The notes: a model not told the origin generated them from the letters alone. Counted from the first letter of the stretch, positions 1-7,612 are shown. The stretch: 9,011 nt of DNA from Cyclobacteriaceae bacterium (GCA_029880385.1 JAOUOM010000042.1:1-9011), one strand, 5' to 3'. Translations and numbers: made by a program.

Positions 1-1923
1 GGCGTGGTTCAGCTCCGGACGGGGCTCAAACAGGGATACGGACCTCTTTTTGACCTGATCATGAATTTCCCAGGCCTCCAAATTTGTATCAATTGACATA
101 AAACGTCGCGATCTCTCTTTTGCATTTAGTTGCAGTGCGTTTTTAAATACCTTTAGGTGGCCATAATGCAGTTTGAGGTTTGTCGGGGAGAGTAATTCTT
201 CGTCATAAAACCCAAATTCATCGCGGGAGGTATCATGCAGGCCTCCGATAAATTCTGTTTCAAGTGGGATATGGATGCCCCGTTGCGCGAGTTTGATCCG
301 TACTTCCTTGTGGTTGGCCATGTAGCTGAATGCGCGGGCATTTGCCGATCCCGGACGTCCCGAACAGGCACCACAATCATACCCGGCATAGTGTGTATTG
401 TTTGCACTGCTGGATCCATGCCCAATCACATATACCAGTGAGGAAAAGCCTGAAATGGCACCGGTGCTCTTGAGCACAGCTTCCACCCGGTCGGTCATTT
501 CATCCACGGTGTAGCCGAGTTGAAGGCCATCGAGGGAATGGCCGGGACTCCTGTTTTCTACCGTAATGGTCGAAAATTCATCCATGTGGGAAAATGACGA
601 AGAGGAGGCAGGCCCAAAACTTGGCTTAAATACGTTGAACATCAATTTGATTGCTGACCAGAACCCAAGGGTTTGCGTGATAAGCCATCCACGAAACAAG
701 GAATGGGTGGTTTTGGTGAAATGAACCTCTGAACGGTTTTCGCGGTTGGTTGTCACTTCTTTGATCAAATGCCTGGGTGACAGGGGTGCCGGACAAATCT
801 TGGTATAAAACCGGGCATTTTTTGGTTGATAAAATGCGTCTACCCCAAAGTGTCCCGGTGTACCATAGGTCTCACATTTCGGGTCTAAATGTTCGATGTG
901 CCTGCGTATGGAACCTACCCTGTCGTCAATGCAGAAAAAGGCCATAAAGGAAGGAGTGGCCTGTAGGGCTGTGGTTGCCTGCTGCTCCTGTATGCCGGCG
1001 AGCACCTGATCAAAATACGTCCATTCATATGCTTCCTGCCAGATGTTCAGGACCTCATCCAGTTCGGTTAGCTCATTTTTCGAAAATAGTTCGACTGGAG
1101 GGATATCCAAATCAGTGGCTATTGGCTTCCACTTTCGCTTCAATGAGTTGTCAAGGTTGTCAATTTCCAGCAAAAGTTCGAGACGGATCAACCCGCTCAG
1201 ACTTATTTTTCGTCCATCTAACAGCGACAATGGTTTGTCTTCGATGGCAGAGATCAGTCCAGACCATCCCGGGTGGGCAAATTGCTGGTCAAACAGGTAT
1301 TGGGAGAAGTATTTTTCATCACCAACCAGAATCGTTAACAAATCACGGATCGTTAAGGATTCGTCAAAAAAAAGTCCCCTGGCTCTTTTGGTTTTAAAAA
1401 AGCTGACAAAGCTGTTTTTTTCCAGTTCACGTAAAGAGTCCAGGAAACTATAGTGGGAAACGGGAAATTTATGGATAGCTACTCCCTGATCGAGATAACT
1501 GTTGAGGATACGAAAGAGGTTAGTGTGAACGATTGTGTCCAGGTCCAGGTGATAGATTTCCTTCCAGCGCTTTCGTAGTTGCCCTGTTTTACGGGGATGT
1601 ACCTCATCATATGTTGTATGCAGGACTTTATCGACCCAGTTTTGTTTTTCGCCTTTGCCCTTTTTTCGCTCAATTATTTGTTCGAGGATTTCAGGTGCTA
1701 CCTTCTTTTGAAGGTATAGATCACGGAATTCATCGACTGAAAAGGATACTTTGTACCCAAAGATTTTTGAGGCATTTCGTATGGCCAGATCAAATCGCTG
1801 GTTTTGAAATGCATGAAGGGTATTGTGATGAATAAAGTCCTTTAACGGGGCTTGTGTAGGCAGATAATGTTTGAGTTGGTGCAATATATGCACCTCATCA
1901 AACCCTATGTGTTCATTCGACAT
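1..1923 (-). CDS. dabA: DabA, inorganic carbon accumulation subunit (DUF2309/UPF0753), N-terminal 641 codons, 3' end outside window
   Basis: The frame is open from the ATG at 1921-1923 to the left edge without a stop, and the nearest upstream in-frame stop (1948-1950) has no ATG after it before this start. I recognise the DUF2309 family: a CIDDR motif (C331, D333) followed by RRHIEH, then GTPGHFGVDAFYQ (about 354-366), then GHGSSSANN (H502) and DCGAC (C517). These match the four-residue zinc site of Halothiobacillus DabA (C351, D353, H524, C539). The spacing of the last two is identical at 15 residues. The N-terminal FIHHNTLHAF (30-39) is also family-like. Known role: DabA is a beta-carbonic-anhydrase-like protein that works at the inner membrane with the cation-translocating DabB to make bicarbonate from CO2. 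No dabB lies upstream in this window; it may be beyond the left edge. The visible part ends just after an RPEL motif at about residue 636, so roughly the C-terminal fifth or more is missing. The family assignment is firm; transport by this particular protein is inferred. Confidence 0.93.
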   Translation of the reverse strand, partial: MSNEHIGFDEVHILHQLKHYLPTQAPLKDFIHHNTLHAFQNQRFDLAIRNASKIFGYKVSFSVDEFRDLYLQKKVAPEILEQIIERKKGKGEKQNWVDKVLHTTYDEVHPRKTGQLRKRWKEIYHLDLDTIVHTNLFRILNSYLDQGVAIHKFPVSHYSFLDSLRELEKNSFVSFFKTKRARGLFFDESLTIRDLLTILVGDEKYFSQYLFDQQFAHPGWSGLISAIEDKPLSLLDGRKISLSGLIRLELLLEIDNLDNSLKRKWKPIATDLDIPPVELFSKNELTELDEVLNIWQEAYEWTYFDQVLAGIQEQQATTALQATPSFMAFFCIDDRVGSIRRHIEHLDPKCETYGTPGHFGVDAFYQPKNARFYTKICPAPLSPRHLIKEVTTNRENRSEVHFTKTTHSLFRGWLITQTLGFWSAIKLMFNVFKPSFGPASSSSFSHMDEFSTITVENRSPGHSLDGLQLGYTVDEMTDRVEAVLKSTGAISGFSSLVYVIGHGSSSANNTHYAGYDCGACSGRPGSANARAFSYMANHKEVRIKLAQRGIHIPLETEFIGGLHDTSRDEFGFYDEELLSPTNLKLHYGHLKVFKNALQLNAKERSRRFMSIDTNLEAWEIHDQVKKRSVSLFEPRPELNHA

Positions 1924-1965
1924 GAATGTAGGTTTCGGATGTATTAATTAATATGTGGTGATGAT

Positions 1966-1988
1966 CCACGTCTCGTGAGTGAGCGTGG
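1966..1988 (-). other. Potential stem-loop in dabA leader (proximal)
   Basis: An inverted repeat pairs CCACG (1966-1970) with CGTGG (1984-1988). It continues inward, after a one-base bulge at 1971, with CTC (1972-1974) against GAG (1981-1983), leaving a six-base loop. It lies 43 to 65 bases before the dabA start and is not followed by a T-run in the direction of transcription, so it is not a normal terminator. It could be an RNA structure in the leader or a protein-binding site. Function is unknown and chance is possible. Confidence 0.35.
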
Positions 1989-1996
1989 GTGTATTG

Positions 1997-2019
1997 ACGT
2001 GCCGATGGGATTGGCACGT
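1997..2019 (-). other. Potential stem-loop between the small exported ORF and dabA (distal)
   Basis: A perfect 7-bp inverted repeat, ACGTGCC (1997-2003) and GGCACGT (2013-2019), encloses a nine-base loop. It begins 19 bases downstream of the stop of the small ORF and sits 8 bases from the second hairpin at 1966-1988. No T-run follows on the minus strand, so intrinsic termination looks weak. It could act as partial attenuation, a 3' mRNA stabiliser or a dyad operator; the sequence does not decide between these. Confidence 0.4.
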
Positions 2020-2037
2020 TAAATTAATTTCCTGAGG

Positions 2038-2355
2038 TTAGGAATTAATTTTCAATTGGCAAAAGAGTAAATAAATAGGTGTTTTGCCTGTAGGAACGAT
2101 GAATGCAGGCCTGAAAACAAAGCGGCAAAACGATGTGAAAACAATCCCCGGCTCGAAAGATAGCAGTCGGGAAGAAAGGGGAAAGAAATCGAAACCAGTG
2201 GAGGATTCTTTTTTCTCTTCTTTCGAAGAAATTTCCAAGTCCGTATCACTTGTTATTTCCACATTCTTTTTACCCAAAATCTCTTCCATGCTGATCAACT
2301 CAAGGGTTGCGGCACTCACGAAGAGGATAAAAAGGAATTGGAAAAACTTTCTCAT
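2038..2355 (-). CDS. Small exported hypothetical protein, 105 aa
   Basis: I do not recognise a named family. The N-terminus MRKFFQFLFILFVSAATLEL is a basic start followed by a hydrophobic core, like a signal peptide or a single membrane anchor. A strongly charged, Lys/Glu-rich segment follows (about 29-52, including EISSKEEKKE), and then a less charged aromatic C-terminal half rich in Phe, Pro and Ile (RPAFIVPTGK). That plan of signal, short acidic linker and hydrophobic tail resembles many small uncharacterised Bacteroidota proteins, which is an impression rather than a search result. There is no lipobox cysteine after the hydrophobic core. The gene is first in the direction of transcription after the susD terminator and lies 114 bases before dabA on the same strand, so the two are probably co-transcribed. 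Overlapping frames on both strands are open over part of it. This one is preferred for its export signal and its position upstream of dabA. Confidence 0.62.
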   Translation of the reverse strand: MRKFFQFLFILFVSAATLELISMEEILGKKNVEITSDTDLEISSKEEKKESSTGFDFFPLSSRLLSFEPGIVFTSFCRFVFRPAFIVPTGKTPIYLLFCQLKINS

Positions 2356-2425
2356 TCTAGATGAATTGGTACAATGTTAAAGTAAATTTTGAAATAATAT
2401 TAATTCAATACCATTCCTTCATAAA

Positions 2426-2457
2426 AAAATAATGTTATAGCGGTTAAAATAATGTTA
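2426..2457 (-). repeat. Tandem 12-bp direct repeats, 20-bp period, upstream of the small ORF
   Basis: AAAATAATGTTA occurs at 2426-2437 and again at 2446-2457, exactly 20 bp apart; the minus-strand reading is TAACATTATTTT. They lie in the AT-rich spacer between the susD terminator and the small exported ORF, about 70 to 100 bases before that ORF's start. A related CAATGTTAAA is at 2372-2381. The 20-bp period is close to two helical turns, so the two copies would face the same side of the DNA. This could be a regulator-binding array, or simply low-complexity sequence. I see no convincing TAnnTTTG promoter element next to it; TAACATTG on the minus strand near 2370-2377 is the closest match. Confidence 0.4.
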
Positions 2458-2496
2458 AACCGGAATTTTTGACTCCAGACCATCGATAGGGTATAA

Positions 2497-2527
2497 AAAA
2501 ATCCGGAAGGTTCGCTTCCGGATTTTT
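2497..2527 (-). terminator. Rho-independent terminator of the susC-susD operon
   Basis: A perfect 13-bp stem, AAAAATCCGGAAG (2497-2509) paired with CTTCCGGATTTTT (2515-2527), closes on a five-base loop. On the minus strand it is followed by a run of Ts (complement of 2495-2501). It starts 21 bases past the susD stop. The A/T arms make it potentially bidirectional, but nothing converges on it from the left. It separates the SusCD unit from the small ORF-dabA unit. Confidence 0.92.
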
Positions 2528-2548
2528 ATTAGGAGGTAGTTACGATGG

Positions 2549-3976
2549 TTATTTCGTATCCCACCAAAGTTTATTGTCCAGATTGTCAGCACCTTGCGCA
2601 GCAACGATGCTTTCGTAGTTGGCTTTGTTCAAGGTATATTCCGTAGAAGGATAAGCCTGACGTACGGGTATCTGTCCACTGTTGTTTACCGCATCGGGTG
2701 CTGGTGTCAATGCAGGGAAGTCAAGCCTTCTCCATTCTGCCCATGCTTCATAGCCTTGCATGTACAAAGCAACCCATTTTTGTGTACCGATTAGTTGATC
2801 GGCATTTGTGCCATTCCAAACGACAGCAGCGTCGGCAATGTAGGTGGCAAATGCAGCCGCATCAAAAACACCCCACTGTTCCCATGAAGCCTGGATACCT
2901 GCTTCGTAGTGTTGCTGGGCTGTCCCGGGGATACTCCATCCATCATTTACTGCTTCGGCCAACAGGAATTCGACCTGCGCAACGGTAAAGATGGCCTGGT
3001 CAGCATCCTTGGTATTGATGATATTGTCCGTAATGAAGGATACATCACTATTTGGGATATCACCAGCGGTGCTAATACCATATGGCATACCCACAAATGT
3101 ACCGGTAGCCAATGCTGGCTCTGCATAGGCAGATATCCGTGGATCATTTACGCTTTGCAGGTAATTGATCATGGGCTCACTAACTGCATAGTCAGTACGG
3201 GTAATGAACCGACCATACCAGGGATTTTGGTTGTTGGCATCATTCAGGTGGTTATACATGACGTCAGTAGAAATAACACCTGCGTTATAGGCAGCTTCAA
3301 ACTCGGATCGGGCAGTAGCCGGGTCAATATCCGATATCCTCATGGCCATGTTCATACGAAGCGTGTTTCCAAACGCAGCCCAGCTACCCATGTCGCCACC
3401 GAAAATGATGTCGCCATTAGGTCCGGCACCTGCATCAATCATGGCAACGGCCTCTTTTACTTCTTTCAAAAGGTCAGCATAGATTTTATCCTGAGTGTCA
3501 TAGGCAGGATTAAAATTAGCAGCACCCTGTAAGGCTTCCGAATAAGGAAGAGCCCCCCATCGGTCTGTCATATACTGAAAGAAATAGGCTTTCATGATTC
3601 TGGCAACCGCAATTTGGTTGTTGTTACTTCCATCAGCGGCAGCAGCGTTTTTCGTGGCATCATCCGTATTCAGATTGATGATTTGCTGAAGGTTTGCCAA
3701 TGGACCGGTATACCAGGGGTAGTAATCAAACGTAGTCTGGTTGTACCGTGACGTTTCGGTATACTGTGTTTCCGAAAGTTGCTGCGTGTATAGTACGCCC
3801 TCGGGTGCGCCGATAGCAGTTGCTACCCATGTCTGGGCATCTGTCAGCAGGAGGGAAGTAGGTGCATTTGACGGCTGATTTGGGTCCACATTGATGTCGC
3901 CAAAATCAGTACACGCCGAACCAGCTAAAAGAAGTCCGGCCGTGATTATGCTAAAAATTTTATTATTCTTTATCAT
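2549..3976 (-). CDS. SusD/RagB family outer-membrane lipoprotein (SusD-like_2 type), 475 aa
   Basis: This is a surface ligand-binding lipoprotein that caps a SusC-type transporter. The N-terminus has Lys residues, a hydrophobic stretch (7-18) and a lipobox-like GSAC with the lipidation cysteine at C22. Acidic residues follow (TDFGD), as expected for export to the outer membrane in Bacteroidota. The segment INVDPNQPSNAP (28-39) and the C-terminal signature ALYMQGYEAWAEWRR (403-417), ending in NKLWWDTK, are typical of the SusD-like_2 branch. Length is normal, with alpha-helical TPR-like composition expected for the fold. It starts 12 bases after the susC stop and is surely translated from the same mRNA. 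A strong terminator follows. The ligand cannot be deduced: no glycoside hydrolase, sulfatase, protease or regulator is linked in the window, and members of this branch are not limited to polysaccharides. Confidence 0.95.
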   Translation of the reverse strand: MIKNNKIFSIITAGLLLAGSACTDFGDINVDPNQPSNAPTSLLLTDAQTWVATAIGAPEGVLYTQQLSETQYTETSRYNQTTFDYYPWYTGPLANLQQIINLNTDDATKNAAAADGSNNNQIAVARIMKAYFFQYMTDRWGALPYSEALQGAANFNPAYDTQDKIYADLLKEVKEAVAMIDAGAGPNGDIIFGGDMGSWAAFGNTLRMNMAMRISDIDPATARSEFEAAYNAGVISTDVMYNHLNDANNQNPWYGRFITRTDYAVSEPMINYLQSVNDPRISAYAEPALATGTFVGMPYGISTAGDIPNSDVSFITDNIINTKDADQAIFTVAQVEFLLAEAVNDGWSIPGTAQQHYEAGIQASWEQWGVFDAAAFATYIADAAVVWNGTNADQLIGTQKWVALYMQGYEAWAEWRRLDFPALTPAPDAVNNSGQIPVRQAYPSTEYTLNKANYESIVAAQGADNLDNKLWWDTK

Positions 3977-3988
3977 GATTCTTTGTTA

Positions 3989-6900
3989 TTAAAGGCCAAA
4001 CCTTACATTGAAACCAACTGAACGAACTCCGGGAAGAACACCACCTTCAGCAGCGTTAAACCCGCCAATACCTTCACTGATTTCGGAAGGATCAATACCA
4101 TCTACATTCGTTTTGATCAACCAAAGGTTTTTACCAATGACTGCTACATTAATGGATCTGAAAGGAGTTTTGCCAATAAGGTTTGCAGGAAGGCTGTATC
4201 CGACACGAAGCTCACGAAGTTTGATAAAGCTGGCATCATACATATAGGCTTCGTTCAAACCGAATTGTCCCCAGTAATAATCTACGGCATCCAGGTAATG
4301 CGTCACAGGATTTCCTGATTCGTCAACGGCATCTACCCGTACACCACCACCATCGGCAACGGCATCACGTACGTTTTTACCATTGTCGTTGATCTCAGCC
4401 GTGGCAGCACTCTGACCCGCCATGTCGTTAAACATTCGGGTGACGGAGAAAAACTGGCCACCTTTCTGGAAGTCGATAAAGGCACTCAAAGACAGATCCT
4501 TGTAATTAAATGTGTTTCGGATACCACCTGTAAATTCTGGCAGTAAGCTTCCAAGCTCTACATTTTGCTCATAGATATAGAATCCACTTGCGTCTACCAT
4601 GATTTTTCCGTTGCTTGGGTGGTCAATGTTGTTTCCACTGGCGTCTGTTGCCTGGTAGCGGGCAAAACCGCCTCCGACAAACTGACCCCATTTTTCACCT
4701 ACGCGCGCATTGAGTGACAATCCACCCCATCGGTCAGAAAGTATTTTCTGTAATTCTCTGTTTTCAAGTCCTTCGGCCAGTGAAATCACTGTTGACTGGT
4801 TGTGTGCGCCGTTCAGATTGATATCCCAGCTGAAATCTGCCGTTTTAACAGGTGTAGCGTTGAATACAACTTCCAATCCTTTGGATTCGATTTCACCAGC
4901 GTTTACAATAGCTGTAGAAAATCCGCTGGAACCAGGAACTGTCAATTCAAGGATTTGATCCGTTACATTTGTTTTGTAGACGTTTACATCCAGACCTAAT
5001 CGATCACTCAAAAACCTCATGTTGGTACCAACTTCCATGTTGGTCGAAAGTTGAGGACGCAGGTCAGCATTCTGTAGTTTGTTGTTGACGGCTAGTCGGC
5101 CGGTAGAACCATAAGGGTTTCCTACATCATACGTTGTGTAGATGTTGTACTGGCTGATATCCGAACCAAGTTTGGCATAACTGGCACGTACTTTACCGAA
5201 GCTAAGTACAGATGAGTTAAGCAGCTCGGAAAATACAAAGCTTGTTGAAATGGAAGGATAGAAATACGCATTGTTGGCAGAAGGGAGGGAGGAAGAAATG
5301 TCCCTACGACCCGTCACGTCCAAATAGAGATATTCCTTGTAACCGAAGGAAGCGGTTCCGTACACACTTCGTACTTCTTTCTGGCTTCGGTAGGTATCTA
5401 CGTCTGGTCGGTCTTTTGAAGCTGCAATGTCATAGAATCCGGGTGTGCTCAAACCTCCTACAGTTTCTTCAAACAAGTGAGAATTGAAATTTTTCCGGAT
5501 ATTTCCACCCAATGTGGCATTTATGGAAATGTCACCTACGGATTTATTGTATTCAGCCAAAAATTCGTAGTTGTTTTCCCGGCCAGTCAATGTCCTGGAA
5601 AGGTACCTGTCAAGTTCCAATCCACCGGATGCCGTGATTTCCTCGATTCGCTGTACATAATTGTCGGAACGAACAAAACCGGATACTTTTAGATTTTCAA
5701 GCAACTGGTACGAAAGCGAAACATTGCCCAGCGTTCTGTCACGGTTGTCATGTGATGTATTTTCATACAAATCCCAGTATGGGTTGTCCCAGTAGAGCGG
5801 CTGCTGAGGTGTTACGCCCGATGCAATGTCTTCTGCTCTCAGGTTCCAAAATCGCTGTGTACCATCTGCATTTTGATAGTTACGTAAACGATCTGTGTCA
5901 ATCTGACGCTGGAACCACTGGTTCATTGAACTTACAGGACCTGATCCATAGCCCAAACGTGGACGGTTGTTGGCCTGTGTATTGGTGTACATAACACTTG
6001 CATTCGATGTCAATTTCTCCGAAAGCTTGGCTGTTCCGTTAAAGCTAACATTGACTTTTTTCAACGCACTTCCGGGTAATACACCCGTCTGATTGGTGTT
6101 GCCTAAAGACATGCGGAAGAATGTATCGTTGTTTCCACCGGAAAATGCCACGTTGTTGCTGGACGTTACCCCGGTATCAAAGAAATTCCGAACGTTGTCC
6201 GGGTTTGGTGAGAATGGACGTAATTTTCCATATTCGTCTCCCGGGTACCAGCTGTCCCAATGCCTTACCAGCGTTCCGTCCATTTTTGGACCCCAGCTTT
6301 CGTCCGCTGCGTAGTTGATCATGTTTTGACCATCCCATGCAGCCCATTCAGCAGGGTGTACGGCAGGATTATAGGTGAATGTGGGGAATGTCTGCGAATA
6401 ACCTCCACCGTATGTGTTTTGGTACGAAGGCAACACGTACACTTTGTCAAACGTCGTGCTGTGGTTATAGTCGAGGCCAATACCCTGACGGCTACTGCCT
6501 TTTTTGGTCGTGATCAGGATCACACCGTTTGCACCCCTTTGTCCGTAGATGGCAGCCGCAGAGGGGCCTTTTAGTACGGAGATGGACTCAATATCGTTCG
6601 GGTTGATATCAGAGGCCAGGTTACCATAGTCACGGTTACCACCACCAAAGTGGGTTCTTCCGTCAGGCCCGATTGATTCGTTTGAAATTGGTGTTCCGTC
6701 TACTACAAAAAGAGGGGATGACTCACCCAGGGTCGTAGCACCACGCAAACGAATTTTGGTGGAACCACCCAGGGCAGCTCCTGAAGCACCAATCACTTGT
6801 ACACCCGCTACTTTTCCTGTCAGCGATCCTACAATGTTGGTTTCGTTTACCATGGCGAGTTTGTCACCGCTTACTTCCTGGACAGCATAGCCCAGTGAAC

Positions 6901-7252
6901 TTTCCTGCCTGGAAATACCCAAGCCTGTGACCACAACTTCTGATAGCTGGGTAATGTCTGATTTCATTGCCAGGTCAATCACAGTTCGTTGGCCGATAAC
7001 GACTTCTTCAGTCAGTAAACCAACAAACGAGAAAACGAGGGTGCCCCCTTCTGAGGGTACGCTCACCCGGTAATTTCCGTCTAAATCGGTAACCGCACCG
7101 ATTGATGTGCCTTTGAGCACAACTGTTACTCCCGGCATGGAGCTGCCATCATCCGCGGAAGTTACCTTCCCGGAAATGCTACGCTCCTGTGCCCATGCGT
7201 GGTTAAACAGCATGAACACTAGTGCCGCACTTAAAAGTAAATACTTCTTCAT
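3989..7252 (-). CDS. SusC/RagA family TonB-dependent outer-membrane transporter, 1087 aa
   Basis: This is a 22-strand TonB-dependent beta-barrel that imports a bulky nutrient across the outer membrane with its SusD partner. The signal peptide is residues 1-21, with probable cleavage after AWA before QE. A carboxypeptidase-regulatory-like domain (about 24-96) contains GKVTSADDG, MPGVTVVLKGTS and TDLDGNYRVSV. A TonB-box-like LSEVVVTGLG (103-112) follows. The plug domain (about 115-252) has the SusC signatures GSLTGKVAGVQV (142-153), PLFVVDGTPI (180-189), DIESISVLKGPSAAAIYG (220-237) and ANGVILITTKKG (241-252). In the usual YGSRAANG motif this protein has YGQRGANG. The rest is barrel with aromatic, Asn- and Gly-rich strands, ending in RSVGFNVRFGL. 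No Shine-Dalgarno sequence precedes the ATG. The gene is complete with no frameshift. It is first in a two-gene operon with the SusD partner. No FecR-type N-terminal extension or sigma/anti-sigma pair is present, so ECF control is not indicated here. Confidence 0.97.
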   Translation of the reverse strand: MKKYLLLSAALVFMLFNHAWAQERSISGKVTSADDGSSMPGVTVVLKGTSIGAVTDLDGNYRVSVPSEGGTLVFSFVGLLTEEVVIGQRTVIDLAMKSDITQLSEVVVTGLGISRQESSLGYAVQEVSGDKLAMVNETNIVGSLTGKVAGVQVIGASGAALGGSTKIRLRGATTLGESSPLFVVDGTPISNESIGPDGRTHFGGGNRDYGNLASDINPNDIESISVLKGPSAAAIYGQRGANGVILITTKKGSSRQGIGLDYNHSTTFDKVYVLPSYQNTYGGGYSQTFPTFTYNPAVHPAEWAAWDGQNMINYAADESWGPKMDGTLVRHWDSWYPGDEYGKLRPFSPNPDNVRNFFDTGVTSSNNVAFSGGNNDTFFRMSLGNTNQTGVLPGSALKKVNVSFNGTAKLSEKLTSNASVMYTNTQANNRPRLGYGSGPVSSMNQWFQRQIDTDRLRNYQNADGTQRFWNLRAEDIASGVTPQQPLYWDNPYWDLYENTSHDNRDRTLGNVSLSYQLLENLKVSGFVRSDNYVQRIEEITASGGLELDRYLSRTLTGRENNYEFLAEYNKSVGDISINATLGGNIRKNFNSHLFEETVGGLSTPGFYDIAASKDRPDVDTYRSQKEVRSVYGTASFGYKEYLYLDVTGRRDISSSLPSANNAYFYPSISTSFVFSELLNSSVLSFGKVRASYAKLGSDISQYNIYTTYDVGNPYGSTGRLAVNNKLQNADLRPQLSTNMEVGTNMRFLSDRLGLDVNVYKTNVTDQILELTVPGSSGFSTAIVNAGEIESKGLEVVFNATPVKTADFSWDINLNGAHNQSTVISLAEGLENRELQKILSDRWGGLSLNARVGEKWGQFVGGGFARYQATDASGNNIDHPSNGKIMVDASGFYIYEQNVELGSLLPEFTGGIRNTFNYKDLSLSAFIDFQKGGQFFSVTRMFNDMAGQSAATAEINDNGKNVRDAVADGGGVRVDAVDESGNPVTHYLDAVDYYWGQFGLNEAYMYDASFIKLRELRVGYSLPANLIGKTPFRSINVAVIGKNLWLIKTNVDGIDPSEISEGIGGFNAAEGGVLPGVRSVGFNVRFGL

Positions 7253-7288
7253 AACGTGTTAGTATGGGTTTTATAAATAAACTGTGGC

Positions 7289-7318
7289 CAAATTAGGTAA
7301 ATATTTATTTATATCAAA
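7289..7318 (-). promoter_or_regulatory. Possible Bacteroidota-type promoter for susC-susD
   Basis: On the minus strand a TTTG (7318-7315) is followed after 19 bases by TAATTTG (7295-7289). This resembles the Bacteroidota -33 TTTG and -7 TAnnTTTG elements, but the -7 box lacks one of the two spacer bases. The implied 5' leader would be about 30 bases. A second TAATTTG overlaps the -33 element. The DNA is very AT-rich, so a chance match is realistic. Confidence 0.33.
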
Positions 7319-7411
7319 TTACGGAATAATCTATTTTTTTTAATCGAACAGATGGAATATTAAATACTAGGTAATCAGATAGTTATGAATTGATTTTACA
7401 TATAAATATTC

Positions 7412-7442
7412 TTCAAATAATTATATTTTATTTCAAATAATT
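7412..7442. repeat. 11-bp direct repeats with 20-bp period upstream of susC
   Basis: TTCAAATAATT occurs at 7412-7422 and again at 7432-7442, exactly 20 bp apart, 160 to 190 bases before the susC start. The spacing places both copies on one face of the helix, as in some operator or activator sites. The surrounding sequence is AT-rich, which raises the chance of coincidence. Confidence 0.38.
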
Positions 7443-7553
7443 GTCGTTTTTTTGTTTATAAAAAAGTAACCGGTCGGCTTTTTATTCATTTATGTCCTAC
7501 GCATATACACACACAACGTAACATTATATAAATAATGCAAAGTGGTATCATTG

Positions 7554-7591
7554 TGAAATAATGTATCGTTAATGACCCTTGAAATAATGTA
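7554..7591. repeat. 12-bp direct repeats sharing the AAATAATGT core
   Basis: TGAAATAATGTA occurs at 7554-7565 and 7580-7591, offset by 26 bp. The core AAATAATGT is the same as in the two repeats at 2426-2457, so four copies sit in two intergenic regions. They lie 300 to 340 bases upstream of susC and just past the end of the aminotransferase gene. The role is unknown. Confidence 0.38.
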
Positions 7592-7612
7592 AGATATGGT
7601 GAGATGAATATT

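Noticed and set aside
975..1453. Plus-strand open frames of about 140 codons (975-1397 and 1043-1453).
   Set aside because: They lie antisense inside the DabA frame, which carries clear family motifs. Their translations look low-complexity and match no domain pattern I recognise.
1..1923. Possible frameshift or pseudogene in the left region, since no long complete ORF is apparent there.
   Set aside because: Reading every codon on the minus strand from 1923 to 1 shows no stop and continuous DUF2309-like sequence. The gene merely runs off the window edge.
2084..2380. Plus-strand 98-codon frame antisense to the small exported protein.
   Set aside because: It has no export signal or recognisable motif, opposes the direction of every other gene here, and mirrors the charged region of the minus-strand protein. 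It is the weaker alternative, though not strictly excluded.
2370..2400. Promoter for the small ORF based on TAACATTG on the minus strand.
   Set aside because: One mismatch to TAnnTTTG, and no TTG at the required 19-21 base distance upstream, so it was not called as a promoter.
2909..3532. Plus-strand 207-codon frame.
   Set aside because: It lies wholly inside the SusD-like gene on the opposite strand. The minus-strand frame has a lipobox and family signatures, so this is a shadow.
7461..7483. Possible hairpin AAAAAG ... CTTTTT around CCGGTCGG.
   Set aside because: Only six mostly A-T pairs with an 11-base loop in AT-rich DNA, more than 200 bases from any gene end. It is not convincing as a terminator.
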